A DNA stretch of 64,000 bases from NCBI RefSeq assembly GCF_000835165.1, contig NZ_CP007790.1, forward strand, positions 434,001 to 498,000. Reading direction: 5' to 3'. This DNA comes from Corynebacterium marinum DSM 44953. Lineage in GTDB: Bacteria > Actinomycetota > Actinomycetes > Mycobacteriales > Mycobacteriaceae. Position 1 is the stretch's first letter, and each line of letters begins with the position of its first letter. The position numbers were made by a program, and so were the translations under genes. This document shows, one piece after another, positions 20,606 through 29,832 of the stretch. The notes beneath the pieces are model-generated. The model had not been told where the DNA came from. It did no database searches and saw only the letters and a program-made list of their open reading frames with translations.

Positions 20606-22168
20606 GTGCGGGTCGCGGTGTTGTGGTTCCCGGACTGGCCGGTGCAGGCAGCCCGGATCGAGGATGAGGCGCTCCCCGGGGCGCTGGTGACCGCCGCCCG
20701 GCACCGCATCCGGGTGTGCTCCCCGGAGGCACGCCGGGCGGGGGTGCGCCGGGGTATGCGGGTCCGGCAGGCGCAGGCGGTCTGCCCGGGCCTGGTTGTC
20801 CTGGCCGAGGACGCCGACCGGGACGGGCGGATCTTCGAGTCTGTCGCCGCGGGCCTCGACGACGTCGCATCCACCGTCGAGGTCCTGCGTCCCGGCCTGG
20901 TCATCGTCGATGCGGGCGCCGCGGGTAGGTTCCACGGATCGGAGGGTGTGGCGGTGGAGATGCTTGTCGACGCCGCCGCGCGCCGCGGCGTCGACGCCGC
21001 CGTCGGGGTGGCCGACGAGATCGCCACCGCGCTCATCGCCGCGCGGGTGGGGGAGGGCCGCGTGGTGCCGCCCGGCGGTTCCCGGGAATTCCTGGCCGCC
21101 CAGCCCGTCGGCCTGCTGGCCGCCGAGACGTCACTGCAGTGCGGCGCGGCGCTGGTGGATTCCTTCCGGCAGCTGGGGGTGCGCACCCTCGGGGAGCTGG
21201 CGGATCTTCCCGCGACGGCCGTGTCCACCCGGTTCGGCGTGGCCGGGCAACGTTGCCACCGCATTGCCCGGGCGGCGGCGGACCGCCGGGTGGCGCCGGA
21301 ACTGCCGGCGGCGGACCTGTCGGTGGCGGTCACCCCGGAGGACCCCATCGACCGGGTGGATGCCGCCGCCTTCGCCGCCCGTCAGTTGGCGGGCGCGCTG
21401 CACGGCCGGTTGCGTGCCGCAGGGCTGGCCTGTCTGCGGCTGCGGGTGCTCGCGGAACTCGCCGACGGCACCCGCCTCGAGCGGATCTGGCGCACCCGGG
21501 AAGCGCTCACCGAGGCGGCCACCGCCGACCGGGTGCGCTGGCAGCTCGACGGATGGCTCACCTCGGGCGGGTCGGGGGCGATCGCCTCGCTCATCCTGGA
21601 TCCGCTGGAGACGGCCCCGCCGGATCCGGCGGGTACCCTGTGGCGGGACGGCACCCCGGGGGGCCGGGAACAGGCGCGCCGGGTAGTCAGCCGTGTCCAG
21701 TCGACCCTCGGGACGGAGGCGGTTCTCAGCCCCCGCCCCGCCGGGGGGCGGGGGGTGGCGGAGCGGATCTATTTCGTGCCCTACGGGGAGGAGGGGGACG
21801 TCGGCAGGCAGGGGAGCTGGCCCGGCCGGATCCCGGGGCCACTGCCCGCCCGGCTGGGCGGCGGTCCCGCGCACCCCGCGTCGTTGGTGCGGCTCGTCGA
21901 CGCGGCTGCGGGGGACGTCGTCGTCACCGCCGAGGTGCTGCTGAGCGCGAGCCCCTACGTCCTGGGCTGGGGGAAGGAGAGCTACCGGGTCGCCGCATGG
22001 GCGGGGCCCTGGCCCGTGGACGCCGGCTGGTGGGGCAGCGGACCCCGCAGAGTCGCCCGGCTGCAGGTGGTCGGCCAGGCCGAGGATGAAGAACACCCCC
22101 GCGCCTGGCTGCTGCTCTGGGTGGGCGGGGGCGCGGGGCGCTGGCGGATCGAGGCCAGCTACTTCTAG
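20606..22168 (+). CDS. imuB: ImuB, catalytically inactive Y-family polymerase homologue
   Basis: A 520-residue Y-family-like protein. Where active enzymes have DMDxFYA at the start and SxDE at the second acidic site, this protein has LWFPDWPVQ and IVDAGAAG, so the metal-binding acids are missing, as in known ImuB. The palm, fingers and little-finger regions are followed by a C-terminal extension that in ImuB binds the beta clamp and partners. It acts as an adaptor between the clamp and DnaE2 (dnaE2 is about 11 kb downstream). The GTG start is one base after the imuA' stop. Confidence 0.92.
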   Translation: MRVAVLWFPDWPVQAARIEDEALPGALVTAARHRIRVCSPEARRAGVRRGMRVRQAQAVCPGLVVLAEDADRDGRIFESVAAGLDDVASTVEVLRPGLVIVDAGAAGRFHGSEGVAVEMLVDAAARRGVDAAVGVADEIATALIAARVGEGRVVPPGGSREFLAAQPVGLLAAETSLQCGAALVDSFRQLGVRTLGELADLPATAVSTRFGVAGQRCHRIARAAADRRVAPELPAADLSVAVTPEDPIDRVDAAAFAARQLAGALHGRLRAAGLACLRLRVLAELADGTRLERIWRTREALTEAATADRVRWQLDGWLTSGGSGAIASLILDPLETAPPDPAGTLWRDGTPGGREQARRVVSRVQSTLGTEAVLSPRPAGGRGVAERIYFVPYGEEGDVGRQGSWPGRIPGPLPARLGGGPAHPASLVRLVDAAAGDVVVTAEVLLSASPYVLGWGKESYRVAAWAGPWPVDAGWWGSGPRRVARLQVVGQAEDEEHPRAWLLLWVGGGAGRWRIEASYF

Positions 22169-22187
22169 GCCGGTTGCGCCTGGGCTT

Positions 22188-22829
22188 TTAGGCGTGCAGG
22201 ACGTCGATGACCAGGCGGTGGGGCTCGTGGAGCACCTCCACCGCGTACGGCAGTTTCTCGTTCACCCCGATGACGAACTGCGAATGGCCCTCGAAGGTGC
22301 CCGCCGAGATGACCTGTGTGATGCGGCCGGCGCCCGCGACGGTGCCGATGCGCGGATCCTCCCGGTTGAGCTCGAAGGGGTAGGCGGTGCCGTCGATGTG
22401 GATGTTGAGCGCCACCGCGCCCTCAAAGTCGACGGGGTTGCCGGAACCCTGCTGGGTGGGGTCGGCGGTGTAGTCGATGAACCAGCCGGGCTCGCCGCTG
22501 CCGGCCAGGTCGAAGACGACGCGGTCGAAACCGTCGTGGCCGGCCACCCGGACTGATTCCACCATCAGCTGGGCCGGAGTGTCCGGCCGGGCCGTCTTGC
22601 GGGTGAGGTCGGCCTGCCCGACCGAGGCGACCCCGGTCACGCCCAGGGTGGCGGCCTGGAGGGTCTCGGAAAGCGAACGGATGTCCGTCCCGGAGTCCTT
22701 CGCGCCCTGAGATTCCGCGTCCGCCCCGGAGCCGCAGGCGGCGAGACCGAGGGAACCCGCCGCCAGTATGGCCGCGAGAATGGTACGACGTTGCGAGGGC
22801 TTGCGAACCTGCCCAAGTGAATCAGTCAT
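22188..22829 (-). CDS. Lipoprotein with AMIN-like domain
   Basis: A 213-residue exported lipoprotein. The basic N-terminus and hydrophobic stretch end in the lipobox LGLAAC, with lipidation at Cys32. The rest is a beta-rich domain, with VRVAGHDGFDRVVFDLAG and a C-terminal HRLVIDVLHA, typical of AMIN-like cell-wall-associated lipoproteins. The ATG at 22829 was chosen to give a normal signal peptide; an ATG at 22847 is possible. Role unknown. Confidence 0.82.
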   Translation of the reverse strand: MTDSLGQVRKPSQRRTILAAILAAGSLGLAACGSGADAESQGAKDSGTDIRSLSETLQAATLGVTGVASVGQADLTRKTARPDTPAQLMVESVRVAGHDGFDRVVFDLAGSGEPGWFIDYTADPTQQGSGNPVDFEGAVALNIHIDGTAYPFELNREDPRIGTVAGAGRITQVISAGTFEGHSQFVIGVNEKLPYAVEVLHEPHRLVIDVLHA

Positions 22830-23026
22830 GCTGAACACCGTAGCCATCCGGCCCGCCGCCCACGAAGCTGAAAAGCGGCTTACAGGGGTATCGTGAACAA
22901 ATTGTTGTAAATAGGGGGCAAGAAACACATTGATATCGCCTGAGAGTGAGATGGGTCTCACCGGCGGAGGCCTGCGTCACGGCCCGACGTCACGGTCCGC
23001 GGGCGGGGATGGTTAGGCTGGTCGCC

Positions 23027-23935
23027 ATGACCACTGCTGACCCTGTCCGTTGCTCCGATGTGCCCGGTGAGCCGCTGCCCGGGTCCGCGAAACAGCAGCG
23101 GGCGTACGTCATTCTGGAATGGCCCCACGGCTGGAGCCGGGATGTCCTCGACGGCGGCGTCTTCGGCGAGGAGCTGACCGCGCAGCTGAAGGAGAAGCTC
23201 GGAGACGAGGCTGGACTGCAGCTGATCCGCCACCCCGGCCGGGACGGCCGTCGCATCGAGAAGCACCACCTCTTCCTCGTTTTCGCGGATCAGGCGAAGA
23301 TGGAGCTGCTCCGGGTGGACGGCCCGGAGGCGATCCTCGACCTCGACCTCACCGGGCCAGGCCGCAACGGCGCTGAGCCCGTCGACGGCCCCCTCGTCCT
23401 GGTGTGCACCCACGGAAAACGGGACGTGTGCTGCGCGCTCAAGGGTCGTCCCCTGGCGGCGGCGCTCTCGGAGCGCAACCCCGGGACGGTGGTGTGGGAG
23501 ACCTCGCACACCAAGGGGCACCGTTTCGCCCCGTCGATCCTGCTCATGCCCTGGGGTTACAGCTACGGCAGGCTCAATGAGGAGGCCGGCGACGCCCTGG
23601 TCAGGGCTGCGGTGCGCGGCGAGTACTTCTACCCGGGCAACCGGGGCCGGGGTCTCTACGGTCCGCGCGGCCAGGTGGCCGAGCTCGCGGTCGCCCGGGA
23701 GCTGTTCGTGGCGCAGGAGAAGCTGTTCTTCGGTAACCTCATGGTGCTCGACGAATCGGAGGCCGGGGTCTTTGTCATCCACGCCGACGGCCGTTCCTGG
23801 CGCGTCACGCTGGAACAGCGGGAGGTGGAGGGGGTCATCTCCTCCTGCGGCGATGAGCCGACAACCGGTACTACGTGGGTGGCCACCAGCGTCAAAGCGG
23901 ATCAGGCTGACCTGGGCTGGGGCGGGCGCGAGTAG
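23027..23935 (+). CDS. Sucrase/ferredoxin-like family protein
   Basis: A 302-residue protein of the Suc_Fer-like family, whose core is a thioredoxin-like [2Fe-2S] ferredoxin fold. The segment LVCTHGKRDVCCALKGRPLA (about 123-142) carries the cysteine cluster, and HTKGHRFAPSILLMPWG is the second family block. Function is not established; electron transfer is inferred. A TAGGCT box lies seven bases before the ATG, suggesting a leaderless message. Confidence 0.85.
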   Translation: MTTADPVRCSDVPGEPLPGSAKQQRAYVILEWPHGWSRDVLDGGVFGEELTAQLKEKLGDEAGLQLIRHPGRDGRRIEKHHLFLVFADQAKMELLRVDGPEAILDLDLTGPGRNGAEPVDGPLVLVCTHGKRDVCCALKGRPLAAALSERNPGTVVWETSHTKGHRFAPSILLMPWGYSYGRLNEEAGDALVRAAVRGEYFYPGNRGRGLYGPRGQVAELAVARELFVAQEKLFFGNLMVLDESEAGVFVIHADGRSWRVTLEQREVEGVISSCGDEPTTGTTWVATSVKADQADLGWGGRE

Positions 23936-23938
23936 CCT

Positions 23939-24295
23939 TCAGAGACTCTCCGCCAGCCGGAGGAACTCCTCGGCGTAGCCCACCCGGCGGCGTAATTTCT
24001 CCAGGCGGGCGCGGGCCTCGGTCCGGAACCGGTCGATGGTCTCCCGCGCGGCGGGGTCGTCGGGGTGATCTGCGGCGTCGAGAAACTCCCGCATCTCGTC
24101 GAGGGTGAACTCCAGCGGTTTCATCCGTCGGATGAGCATGATGCGCTCGATGTCGGCCTCGGAGTACAGGCGGAAGCCGCCCGGAGTGTAGCCGGAGGGG
24201 CTGACTATGCCGACCTCGCCGTAGTGGCGCAGGGTCCGGATCGACAGTCCCGTCCGTTCCGCGACGTCGCCGATCCTCAGTCCGGTGTCCTCCAC
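23939..24295 (-). CDS. MerR-family transcription regulator
   Basis: A 118-residue MerR protein. The winged helix is clear (RIGDVAERTGLSIRTLRHYGEVGIVSPS, read in two parts, then GGFRLYSEADIERI), followed by a coiled-coil dimerisation helix. The effector domain is very short and has no cysteine, so it is not a classical metal sensor. It is divergent from the sulP gene, with a MerR-type palindrome in the 102-bp spacer, so it most likely controls that transporter. Confidence 0.92.
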   Translation of the reverse strand: MEDTGLRIGDVAERTGLSIRTLRHYGEVGIVSPSGYTPGGFRLYSEADIERIMLIRRMKPLEFTLDEMREFLDAADHPDDPAARETIDRFRTEARARLEKLRRRVGYAEEFLRLAESL

Positions 24296-24330
24296 GTGTG
24301 TTCCCCTGTCAGTCGATTTTGGTGAGCGGC

Positions 24331-24353
24331 AAACCTAACGTTACGGTAGGTTT
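24331..24353. promoter_or_regulatory. MerR operator in the merR/sulP spacer
   Basis: A 23-bp imperfect palindrome with outer arms AAACCTA (24331-24337) and TAGGTTT (24347-24353); two inner base pairs also match. It is followed directly by GATAAT (24355-24360), a good -10 for sulP, while the expected -35 is poor. That is the classical geometry of a MerR-activated promoter. Confidence 0.7.
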
Positions 24354-24397
24354 TGATAATCGTCATATCTTCTCGCCACCTAGAGAGTCTTTCCGTC

Positions 24398-25897
24398 ATG
24401 TCAGACACCGGCATCGTCGCCTCCTTCCGCTTCGCCTTCTCCTCGCCGGCCAGACTGCGCACCGAGGTCCTCGGTGGTCTCGTCGTCGCGCTCGCGCTCA
24501 TCCCCGAGGCGATCTCGTTTTCCATCCTGGCGGGTGTCGACCCCCGGGTCGGCCTCTTCGCCTCCGTCACCATGGCTGTCACCATCGCCTTCACCGGTGG
24601 CCGCCCCGCCATGATCAGCGCGGCGACGGGTGCGGTGGCTCTGGTCATCGCCCCGGTCATGCGCGACCACGGCATGGACTACTTCATTGCCACGGTCATC
24701 CTCGCGGGCATCATCCAGATCACCCTGGCACTGCTCGGTGTGGCCAAACTGATGCGCTTCATCCCGCGGTCGGTGATGACCGGCTTCGTCAACGCGCTGG
24801 GCATCCTGATCTTCCTCGCCCAGCTCCCGTACCTCTGGGACGTGCCCTGGCTGGTGTACCCGCTGTTCGCCCTGGGCATCGCCATCATGCTCTACTTCCC
24901 GCGGATCACCACGGTCATCCCCGCGCCGCTGGTGACCATCGTCATTCTCACCGCCCTCGTCCTGGCCGCCGGCTGGAACGTGCCCAATGTCTCCGACATG
25001 GGCGAGCTCCCGGAATCTCTGCCGGAGCTCTTCTTCCCGGCAGTGCCGCTCAACCTGGAGACCCTCCGCATCATCGGGCCCTATGCCTTCGCCATGGCGC
25101 TGGTCGGGCTGATGGAATCCCTGATGACGGCGAAGCTCGTCGACGAGATCACCGACGAGCACTCCGACAAGACCCGGGAGAGCTGGGGTCAGGGCGTGGC
25201 CAACATCATCACCGGTTTCTTCGGCGGGATGGGCGGCTGCGCCATGATCGGCCAGACCATGATCAACGTCAAGCAGTCCGGTGCCCGCACCAGGCTTTCC
25301 ACGCTGCTGGCCGGTGTGTTCCTGCTCATCCTGGTGGTGGCGCTCGGGGACCTGGTCGGCCTGATCCCCATGGCCGCGCTGGTGGCGATCATGGTGCTGG
25401 TGTCGCTCGGCACGATCGACTGGCACTCGCTCCACCCCCGGACCCTCAAGCTCATGCCGCTGAGCGAGACACTGGTCATGGTGATCACCGTCGTCGCCAC
25501 GCTGGCGACCAACAACCTCGCCGTCGGCGTCATCCTGGGCGTGCTCACCGCCATGATCCTCTTCGCCCGGCGGGTCGCGCACCTGGTGGACGTGCAGAAG
25601 GTCTCCGAACTGGACACCGACAACGACGGCCACGCAGACATCCGCACCTACCGTGTCACCGGGCAGCTCTTCTTCGCCTCGTCCAACGATCTGGTCTCCC
25701 AGTTCGACTACGGCGAGAGCGTCGGGCACATCGTCATCGATCTCAGCGATGCGGAGATCTGGGACGCCTCCACCGTGGCCACCTTCGACGCCATCCAGCA
25801 GAAATTCCAGAGCCGCGGCAAGATCGTGGACATCATCGGCCTGGACGGGCCGAGCAAGTACCGGCTGGACCGGCTCTCCGGAAAGCTGGGCGGCTGA
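24398..25897 (+). CDS. SulP-family anion transporter with STAS domain
   Basis: A 499-residue SLC26/SulP transporter. The membrane part (about 1-385) includes EVLGGLVVALALIPEAISFS and GGMGGCAMIGQTMIN, the conserved anion-site region. A cytoplasmic STAS domain (about 400-499) ends the protein. Family substrates include sulfate and bicarbonate; the substrate cannot be decided here. The ATG at 24398 gives the usual short N-terminus before the first helix. Confidence 0.93.
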   Translation: MSDTGIVASFRFAFSSPARLRTEVLGGLVVALALIPEAISFSILAGVDPRVGLFASVTMAVTIAFTGGRPAMISAATGAVALVIAPVMRDHGMDYFIATVILAGIIQITLALLGVAKLMRFIPRSVMTGFVNALGILIFLAQLPYLWDVPWLVYPLFALGIAIMLYFPRITTVIPAPLVTIVILTALVLAAGWNVPNVSDMGELPESLPELFFPAVPLNLETLRIIGPYAFAMALVGLMESLMTAKLVDEITDEHSDKTRESWGQGVANIITGFFGGMGGCAMIGQTMINVKQSGARTRLSTLLAGVFLLILVVALGDLVGLIPMAALVAIMVLVSLGTIDWHSLHPRTLKLMPLSETLVMVITVVATLATNNLAVGVILGVLTAMILFARRVAHLVDVQKVSELDTDNDGHADIRTYRVTGQLFFASSNDLVSQFDYGESVGHIVIDLSDAEIWDASTVATFDAIQQKFQSRGKIVDIIGLDGPSKYRLDRLSGKLGG

Positions 25898-25914
25898 GGT
25901 CTAGGCTCGGCGAT

Positions 25915-26244
25915 GTGAGCAACTTCCAGACCTACGTCGCCGAACAACGGCACCGGGCGGCCTCCGCGATGGCGGAGCTCTCGGGCAACACCTCTGCCTG
26001 TGCCATGGGCCGGGCCGGACGGAGTTTCCCCGCCTACAAGTACCACGAGGGCGCCACCGCTGCCTTGGGCGTGCTGGCCCGCAGACTGCGCCGGGACGGG
26101 GACGTCGACCCGGCGTGGCTGGTCAACTCGGTGCTGCCGGAGTGGCAGACCCCCGGCGGGGAGGGCCGGGACTGGGAGGCCTACACCGCCGGTGGGCGGG
26201 AGGCCCTGGAGGCGGCGGCAGACTACCTCGCCCGGCACCACTGA
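25915..26244 (+). CDS. Small hypothetical protein
   Basis: A 109-residue soluble protein, mostly alpha-helical, with AEQRHRAASAMAELSG near the start and YKYHEGATAALGVLARRL in the middle. The GTG at 25915 follows a TAGGCT box by seven bases, so it probably has its own leaderless message although it lies 17 bases after sulP. Related small proteins occur in other corynebacteria; function unknown. Confidence 0.68.
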   Translation: MSNFQTYVAEQRHRAASAMAELSGNTSACAMGRAGRSFPAYKYHEGATAALGVLARRLRRDGDVDPAWLVNSVLPEWQTPGGEGRDWEAYTAGGREALEAAADYLARHH

Positions 26245-26301
26245 CCCCCGACGACCGCATCCGGGCCGGAGACGTCCGGCTCGCGCCGGACACAGGAGAA
26301 T

Positions 26302-26336
26302 TCGCCGGGGCGCCGCAGACTGCGGCGCCCCGGCGA
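26302..26336. terminator. Long GC hairpin between convergent genes
   Basis: Sixteen perfectly complementary bases on each side (26302-26317 and 26321-26336) with a three-base loop. There is no T run, so it may be a bidirectional barrier rather than a classical terminator. Confidence 0.6.
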
Positions 26337-26359
26337 CGACACGGATGTATGAGGGAGGG

Positions 26360-27898
26360 CTACCCGGCGAGGGGGATCACACCGACCAGGACGCCGACCA
26401 CCAGCATGGCCAGGGAGACGAGGGTGGCGCGCCAGAGCACCTTCTTGTGGTGGTCGCCGAGGTTGACCTTGGCCAGGGAGACCAGCAGCAGGATCGCGGG
26501 GACCAGCGGGGACTGCATGTGCACCGGCTGGCCGGTGATGGAGGCACGGGCCATCTCCACCGGCTCGATGCCGAAGTGGGTGGCGCTCTCCGCCAGGACC
26601 GGCAGGATCCCGAAGTAGAAGGCGTCGTTGGACATGAAGAAGGTCATGGGGATGGAGAGCACACCGGTGATCACGGCCAGGTAGGGGCCCATGGAGCTCG
26701 GGATGATCTGGGTGATCCAGGCGGCCATCGCCTCGACCATGCCGGTGCCGTTGAACACACCGACCAGTACGCCGGCGGCCAGGACCATGGAGACCACGCC
26801 GACGATGGAGGAGGAGTGGGACAGGATCTCGGTGGCCTGGTCCTTGACACGGGGGAAGTTCACGGCCAGGGCCAGGCCGGTGCCCACGATGAACACGAAG
26901 GCCAGCGGGAAGAGGTCGGCGACCAGCAACACCATGACCGCGACGGTCAGCGCCAGGTTGAACCAGATCAGCTTCGGCCGCAGGGAGGTGCGGTGCGGGT
27001 CCAGCATGGTGTCGGTCATGCCGGCCCCGGCATCGGAGCCGAGGGAGACGTGTTCGATGTCTTCGGTCCGGGCCGGGCGGTCGTCGAGAAGCACGCCGCC
27101 ACCGGTGGGGGTGCGGTCGTCGGAGTTGCCGTGCCTGGCCGTGCCACCCCGCGGGCCGCCGCCACCGGAGCCTGCACCGGTCGCACCTTCGCCGCCGAAG
27201 CGGGATGTGTCCAGGGAGCCGCCGAGGCGACGTCGCTCTGCCACGCCCAGGAACCAGGCGAAGACGAAGACGATCACGACGCCGGCCACGAGGGAGGGGA
27301 TCATCGGCACGAAGACGGCGGAGGGGTCGAGACCCAGGGCGGTCGCGGCACGCACCGTCGGTCCACCCCAGGGGAGGATGTTCATGGTGCCGTTGATCAG
27401 GCCGGCGACCACCGTGAGCACGACCGGACTCATGCCCAGGCGGAGATAGATCGGCAGCATCGCGGAGGTGGTGATGATGAAGGTGGTGGAGCCGTCGCCG
27501 TCCAGGGAGACCACACCCGCCAGGACGGCTGTGCCGAGCACCACTTTCGCCGGGTCATCGCCCAGGGTGCGGGTGATCGCCCGGATCAACGGGTCGAAGA
27601 GTCCGACGTTGATCATGATGCCGAAGAACATGATCGCGAACATCAGCAGTGCAGCGGTGGAGGCCATGTCGCCGATGGCGTCGAGGACCATGTCGCCGAT
27701 GCCGAATCCGGCGCCGGCCAGGAGACCGAAGACGGTGGGCACCAGGATGAGTGCGACCATCGGGGTGGCACGGCCGGTCATGATCAGCGCCATGAAGGTG
27801 AGGACCATGGCGAATCCCAGGGCGACGAGAACGCCGTCGGAGGGGGTGTGGCTCAACGTGTATTCCGCGGCGAGCAGCACGTCTGCGGGAGGGTACAT
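26360..27898 (-). CDS. citH: CitMHS-family citrate transporter
   Basis: A 512-residue metal-citrate/H+ symporter of the CitMHS family with about 12 membrane helices. Family segments are SLDGDGSTTFIITTSAMLP and SNDAFYFGILPVLAE, with INGTMNILPWGGPTVRA between. CitH and CitM of C. glutamicum import citrate with Ca or Mg. A Gly-rich cytoplasmic loop at about residues 226-300 (GGEGATGAGSGGGG and following) separates the two halves and is longer than I would expect. It is divergent from a CitA/CitB two-component pair. Confidence 0.9.
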   Translation of the reverse strand: MYPPADVLLAAEYTLSHTPSDGVLVALGFAMVLTFMALIMTGRATPMVALILVPTVFGLLAGAGFGIGDMVLDAIGDMASTAALLMFAIMFFGIMINVGLFDPLIRAITRTLGDDPAKVVLGTAVLAGVVSLDGDGSTTFIITTSAMLPIYLRLGMSPVVLTVVAGLINGTMNILPWGGPTVRAATALGLDPSAVFVPMIPSLVAGVVIVFVFAWFLGVAERRRLGGSLDTSRFGGEGATGAGSGGGGPRGGTARHGNSDDRTPTGGGVLLDDRPARTEDIEHVSLGSDAGAGMTDTMLDPHRTSLRPKLIWFNLALTVAVMVLLVADLFPLAFVFIVGTGLALAVNFPRVKDQATEILSHSSSIVGVVSMVLAAGVLVGVFNGTGMVEAMAAWITQIIPSSMGPYLAVITGVLSIPMTFFMSNDAFYFGILPVLAESATHFGIEPVEMARASITGQPVHMQSPLVPAILLLVSLAKVNLGDHHKKVLWRATLVSLAMLVVGVLVGVIPLAG

Positions 27899-27985
27899 CC
27901 GGACTCCTGGTTTCTTGGTTCGGGGTGTGTGGGCTGGAATGCTGGCAACAGCCTAAAGTGATCCCTCTCACTGGCATAGAGTTGA

Positions 27986-28029
27986 GCGCATTGCCCGCTG
28001 TACTGCGCATTAAGGCACTTCTGCGCATT
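27986..28029. promoter_or_regulatory. Three GCGCATT direct repeats, candidate CitB operator
   Basis: GCGCATT occurs at 27986-27992, 28005-28011 and 28023-28029, i.e. with 19- and 18-bp periods, in the citH/citA divergent promoter (27899-28155). Regular direct repeats suggest cooperative binding of the adjacent response regulator (inferred). Confidence 0.5.
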
Positions 28030-28155
28030 GTGATCAGATGTTTGTCCCGGTCGGACAGCCTGTGCTGGAATGGGCTCTCCCGGGACGAGGCTTTCGCGGG
28101 ATGGTCCCGTGGGAAGTGTGCGGGGTGGACGGCGACGACAGGCAGGAGCGGGAAG

Positions 28156-29832
28156 ATGAGATTCGGCACCCGGGTGCTGCTTCTGCAGCTGGTTACCGTC
28201 GTGGCGGTGGTGGCCGCGAGCGCCGGCGTCTTCATCGTGCTGGGGGTTGAACAGCTCAAGCATGAGACCGAGACCTCGGCCCTCTCGATTGCGCGCACCG
28301 TGGCCTCGGCCCCCGTCGTGCGTTCCGAGGTGACCCGGGAGACCAGCCGGGGGATCAACCCCTCCGCGGCCGAACTCGCCGACGGCCCCCTCCAGGCCTA
28401 TGCCCGGGACGTCACCGGCCGGACGGGTGCACTGTTCGTCGTCATCACCGACGGCGAGGGGATCCGTATGGCGCACCCGGACCCGGGGCAGCTCGACCGC
28501 CAGGTGAGCACGAGCTTCGAGGCGGCTCTCCGCGGCGAGGAGGTCATCGCCTGGGAGCGGGGCACGCTGGGCGATTCCGTCCGAGCCAAGGTACCGGTCT
28601 TCGCGCCGGGCACTGAGGAACCGGTCGGTGAGGTCAGCGTGGGTTTCGAGCGGGCGGGCGTCTTCGACGACCTGCCGCAGCTGCTGCTCGGCGTCGGTGC
28701 GGCCGCCGCAGCGGCCCTGCTGATCGGCATCGGGGCGACCCTTGTGCTGCGGCGCCGCTGGGAGCAGCTGACCCTGGGGGTCCAGCCGGAGGAGCTGGTG
28801 GTCCTGGTGCAGAACCAGGCGGCGGTGCTCGACGGAGTGGGGGACGGCGTCATCGCCCTCGACGAATCGGGTGTCATCCGGGTCTCCAACAGCGAGGCGG
28901 AGAAGATGTTCGGGCGGGTGCAGCTGGAGGGGATGTCGTTGGGGGACCTGGATCTGCCGGAGGACGTCATCCGCTCCCTGGAGAAGGGCGAGGCTCGCGA
29001 CGGGGTCGTGGTCGGCGGCAGGGTGCTTTACCTGGACTCCCGCCAGGTGGACCGCGGCGGACAACGGCTCGGTTCCGTGATCATCCTCCGCGACCGCACC
29101 GATGTGATGGGCTTGAGTCGACGCCTGGATTCGGTCCGGACCATGACGTCGGCGCTGCGGGTGCAACGCCATGAATTCGCCAACCGCATGCATGTGGCCG
29201 CCGGACTGGTCGAGTCCGGGCGCGGGGAGGAGGCCGCCGAGTTCCTGCGCACCATGCGCGACAGGGGGCCGGTGGACTATCCGTTGGCCGGTGCGGACCT
29301 GCTCACCGAGCCCTTTCTGCAGTCCTTCCTCGGGGCGAAGTCCCTGGAGGCCGATGAGCGCGGGGTGCAGCTGCTGATCCGGGATGAAACTCTGGTGCTG
29401 GGCAGTCTCGAAGGGGTTGAGGGGGTGGAGGACACCGCCACCGTGCTGGGTAACCTCGTCGACAACGCCGTCACTGCGGCCCTGCAGGCCCCGGAACCCC
29501 GGCTGGTGGAGGTCACCCTCATGGACGACGGCCCGGATCTGGTGCTGATGGTCGCGGACTCCGGGCCGGGCACAGCGGCCGGAACGGGGGCGGTGGCCGC
29601 GCCTCCCGCCGATGATGAGACTGAGGAGACTGCGGTGGACCGGGTCCACGGTCACGGCATAGGGTTGGCACTGTCCCGGGATCTGCTGCGCCGCCGGGGC
29701 GGGGAACTCTGGCTCATCGATCCCGGCGGCGGGGCGAGCGGTCGGGGTGCGGTGTTCGGCGCCCGGCTCCCCGGGGTCATGGCCACGGGCGTCGCAGGAC
29801 AGTCCCGGAACTCCCGAGAGGAAGATGAGTGA
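28156..29832 (+). CDS. citA: CitA-type sensor histidine kinase
   Basis: A 558-residue CitA/DcuS-family kinase. Helix 1 (about 7-29), a periplasmic-type PAS sensor (30-172), helix 2 (175-198) and a cytoplasmic PAS (220-315) come first, then the phosphoacceptor His339 in RVQRHEFANRMH and an ATPase domain with GNLVDNAVTAAL and GHGIGLAL. This class senses citrate or other di/tricarboxylates directly. The ATG at 28156 has GGAG upstream and gives the usual short N-terminus. Overlaps citB. Confidence 0.92.
   Translation: MRFGTRVLLLQLVTVVAVVAASAGVFIVLGVEQLKHETETSALSIARTVASAPVVRSEVTRETSRGINPSAAELADGPLQAYARDVTGRTGALFVVITDGEGIRMAHPDPGQLDRQVSTSFEAALRGEEVIAWERGTLGDSVRAKVPVFAPGTEEPVGEVSVGFERAGVFDDLPQLLLGVGAAAAAALLIGIGATLVLRRRWEQLTLGVQPEELVVLVQNQAAVLDGVGDGVIALDESGVIRVSNSEAEKMFGRVQLEGMSLGDLDLPEDVIRSLEKGEARDGVVVGGRVLYLDSRQVDRGGQRLGSVIILRDRTDVMGLSRRLDSVRTMTSALRVQRHEFANRMHVAAGLVESGRGEEAAEFLRTMRDRGPVDYPLAGADLLTEPFLQSFLGAKSLEADERGVQLLIRDETLVLGSLEGVEGVEDTATVLGNLVDNAVTAALQAPEPRLVEVTLMDDGPDLVLMVADSGPGTAAGTGAVAAPPADDETEETAVDRVHGHGIGLALSRDLLRRRGGELWLIDPGGGASGRGAVFGARLPGVMATGVAGQSRNSREEDE

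Noticed and set aside
24298..25914. A frame overlapping sulP that continues into the small gene at 25915
   Set aside because: The part over sulP is Arg/His/Pro-rich shadow; only 25915-26244 has normal composition and its own -10 box.
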